A stretch of 60,245 nucleotides of DNA, from positions 1 through 60,245 of IMG/VR virus record IMGVR_UViG_3300032213_001931; one strand, given 5' to 3'. Positions 59,234 to 60,245 of this stretch are shown here, piece by piece. The notes beneath the pieces were generated by a model that was not told the origin of the DNA, made no database searches, and saw only the letters and a list, made by a program, of their open reading frames with translations. Source of the stretch: a virus. Numbering within the stretch: position 1 is the first letter of the stretch; each line of letters opens with the position of its first letter. Position numbers and translations under genes: made by a program.

Positions 59234-60245
59234 ATGATGTCACTTAAAATTAAAAAGAGAGGTGGAGATGATGCGTCATTTAATCCACAAAAAATTTATA
59301 ACCGTATTAAAAGAGCTTCAAAGGGGTTGAGTGTCAACTCCGATGAAATCTTTATTAAGGTTATTACTTCAGTACCAACTGAAGGTATTATTACAACAAA
59401 AGAATTAGATAAGTTAATCTATGAAATTGCTGCGGCATTTACAGGTAGTCATCACGATTACTCAAGATTAGCTTCGTCAGTTGCTATTTCATCTTATCAT
59501 AAAGAAACTGACCCAAGTTTTTCAAACACAATGAATTTGTTACATGGCGAAGGTATCATTAATGAGAAATTAATGGAAATTATTGAGTCATACGGACCAT
59601 CTAAAATTGATGAAGTTATCAATCACGATAATGATTATAACTTTGATTATTTTGCTTGGAGGTCACTTGCTGAGATGTATCTTTTGAAATTGTCGGAAGG
59701 TAAAGTAGTTGAACGTCCACAACATATGTATATGAGAGTTGCTCTTTGGGTTACTAATACATTTGAGGAAGCGGTTGAGTATTACCAAGCGTTATCAACA
59801 CAAAGAATATCTCCGGCAACACCAATCATGATTAATGCTGGTACTAAAACACCACAACTTGCTTCTTGTGTTCTTCATTATAATGATTCGGATTCAAGAG
59901 AAGGTTTGTTAAACACCATGAGAGATATATCAACGTACTCATCGGACGCTGCGGGTATTGGATTATCAATGTCTAACATTCGTAGTAAGGAGAGTCGTAT
60001 TTCATCTTCAGGTGGATATGCTGGTGGATTATTAAAGTATTTGAAGATTGTTAATGAGTCACTCCGTTTCTTTAACCAACAAGGACGTAGACCTGGTTCT
60101 GCGGCAATTTACTTGGAACCTTGGCATAAAGATATCTTTGACTTATTGGAGATTAAAAAGAACACAGGGGCTGAAGAATTAAGAGCTCGTGATTTGTTTA
60201 CAGCACTTTGGATTCCTGACAACTTTATGAATGCAGTTAAGAATA
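59234..60245 (+). CDS. nrdA: Ribonucleotide reductase class I large subunit, 5' part
   Basis: Starts at ATG 59234 (MMSLKIKKRGG) and runs off the right edge with no stop, 337 complete codons. Residues 5-90 are an ATP-cone (FNPQKIYNRIKRASKG), the allosteric activity site. The catalytic barrel begins with RISPATPIMINAGTKTPQLASCVLHY, where the Cys is the first of the redox pair. GRRPGSAAIYLEPWHKDIFDLLEIKKNTGAEELRARDL is a hallmark NrdA segment. It makes deoxynucleotides for phage DNA with nrdB. Start at the second ATG (59237) is equally possible. Confidence 0.95.
   Translation, partial: MMSLKIKKRGGDDASFNPQKIYNRIKRASKGLSVNSDEIFIKVITSVPTEGIITTKELDKLIYEIAAAFTGSHHDYSRLASSVAISSYHKETDPSFSNTMNLLHGEGIINEKLMEIIESYGPSKIDEVINHDNDYNFDYFAWRSLAEMYLLKLSEGKVVERPQHMYMRVALWVTNTFEEAVEYYQALSTQRISPATPIMINAGTKTPQLASCVLHYNDSDSREGLLNTMRDISTYSSDAAGIGLSMSNIRSKESRISSSGGYAGGLLKYLKIVNESLRFFNQQGRRPGSAAIYLEPWHKDIFDLLEIKKNTGAEELRARDLFTALWIPDNFMNAVKN

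Noticed and set aside
1-60245. tRNA, rRNA, IS elements, integrase and attachment sites
   Set aside because: I looked for cloverleaf-like sequence, transposase or integrase motifs and long direct repeats and saw none. A tRNA or repeat search program could still find something I missed.

Overview
The window is a contiguous piece of an AT-rich, T4-like myovirus genome (Caudoviricetes with a contractile tail), not bacterial chromosome. It carries a sheath, tube, tape measure, baseplate and neck module, plus a T4-type replication set: family B DNA polymerase, gp32-like SSB, UvsX-like recombinase, RNase H/FEN exonuclease, gp41-like helicase and NrdA/NrdB. No rRNA, tRNA, CRISPR array or insertion sequence was seen. 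Most genes lack a Shine-Dalgarno sequence and have A-rich leaders. The promoter before the gp32 gene fits the TTTG-N20-TAnnTTTG pattern of Bacteroidota. A Bacteroidota host is therefore a reasonable guess, but it is inference.

Layout. (1) 1-18900, minus strand: one tightly packed run of overlapping genes for sugar-nucleotide synthesis and glycan assembly. It holds GDP-mannose 4,6-dehydratase, two GDP-fucose-synthase-like reductases, further SDR enzymes, a ColD-like 3-dehydratase, a small heptose-kinase-like protein and about nine glycosyltransferases, including GT10, GT11 and probable GT23-like fucosyltransferases. A dUTPase and a 3'-5' exonuclease sit in the same run. (2) 18989-21526, minus: five small, mostly unknown genes, one with a WYL-like domain, ending in a terminator. 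(3) 21574-26576, plus: a Cys-rich lectin-like virion protein and DNA polymerase. (4) 26573-31345, minus: a small beta-rich protein, a neck-like protein, a superoxide dismutase fused to a nuclease-like domain, and an SNF2 helicase. (5) 31403-52477, plus: neck and tail-completion candidates, sheath, a HAD-like protein, tube, a tail assembly chaperone with a probable +1 frameshift, tape measure and very large baseplate proteins. (6) 52510-60245, plus: small proteins, then the replication and nucleotide genes, running off the end inside nrdA.

How the genes could work together. The left third could make GDP-L-fucose and probably GDP-L-colitose (a 3,6-dideoxyhexose) from host GDP-mannose and attach them to a glycan. 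The glycan could be host surface polysaccharide, changed to exclude other phages, or the virion itself. The right two thirds copy the genome and build the contractile tail. The points most worth following up are the colitose-type pathway, the SOD-nuclease fusion, the frameshifted tail chaperone and a repeated TATTTAT motif just upstream of late-type genes on both strands.
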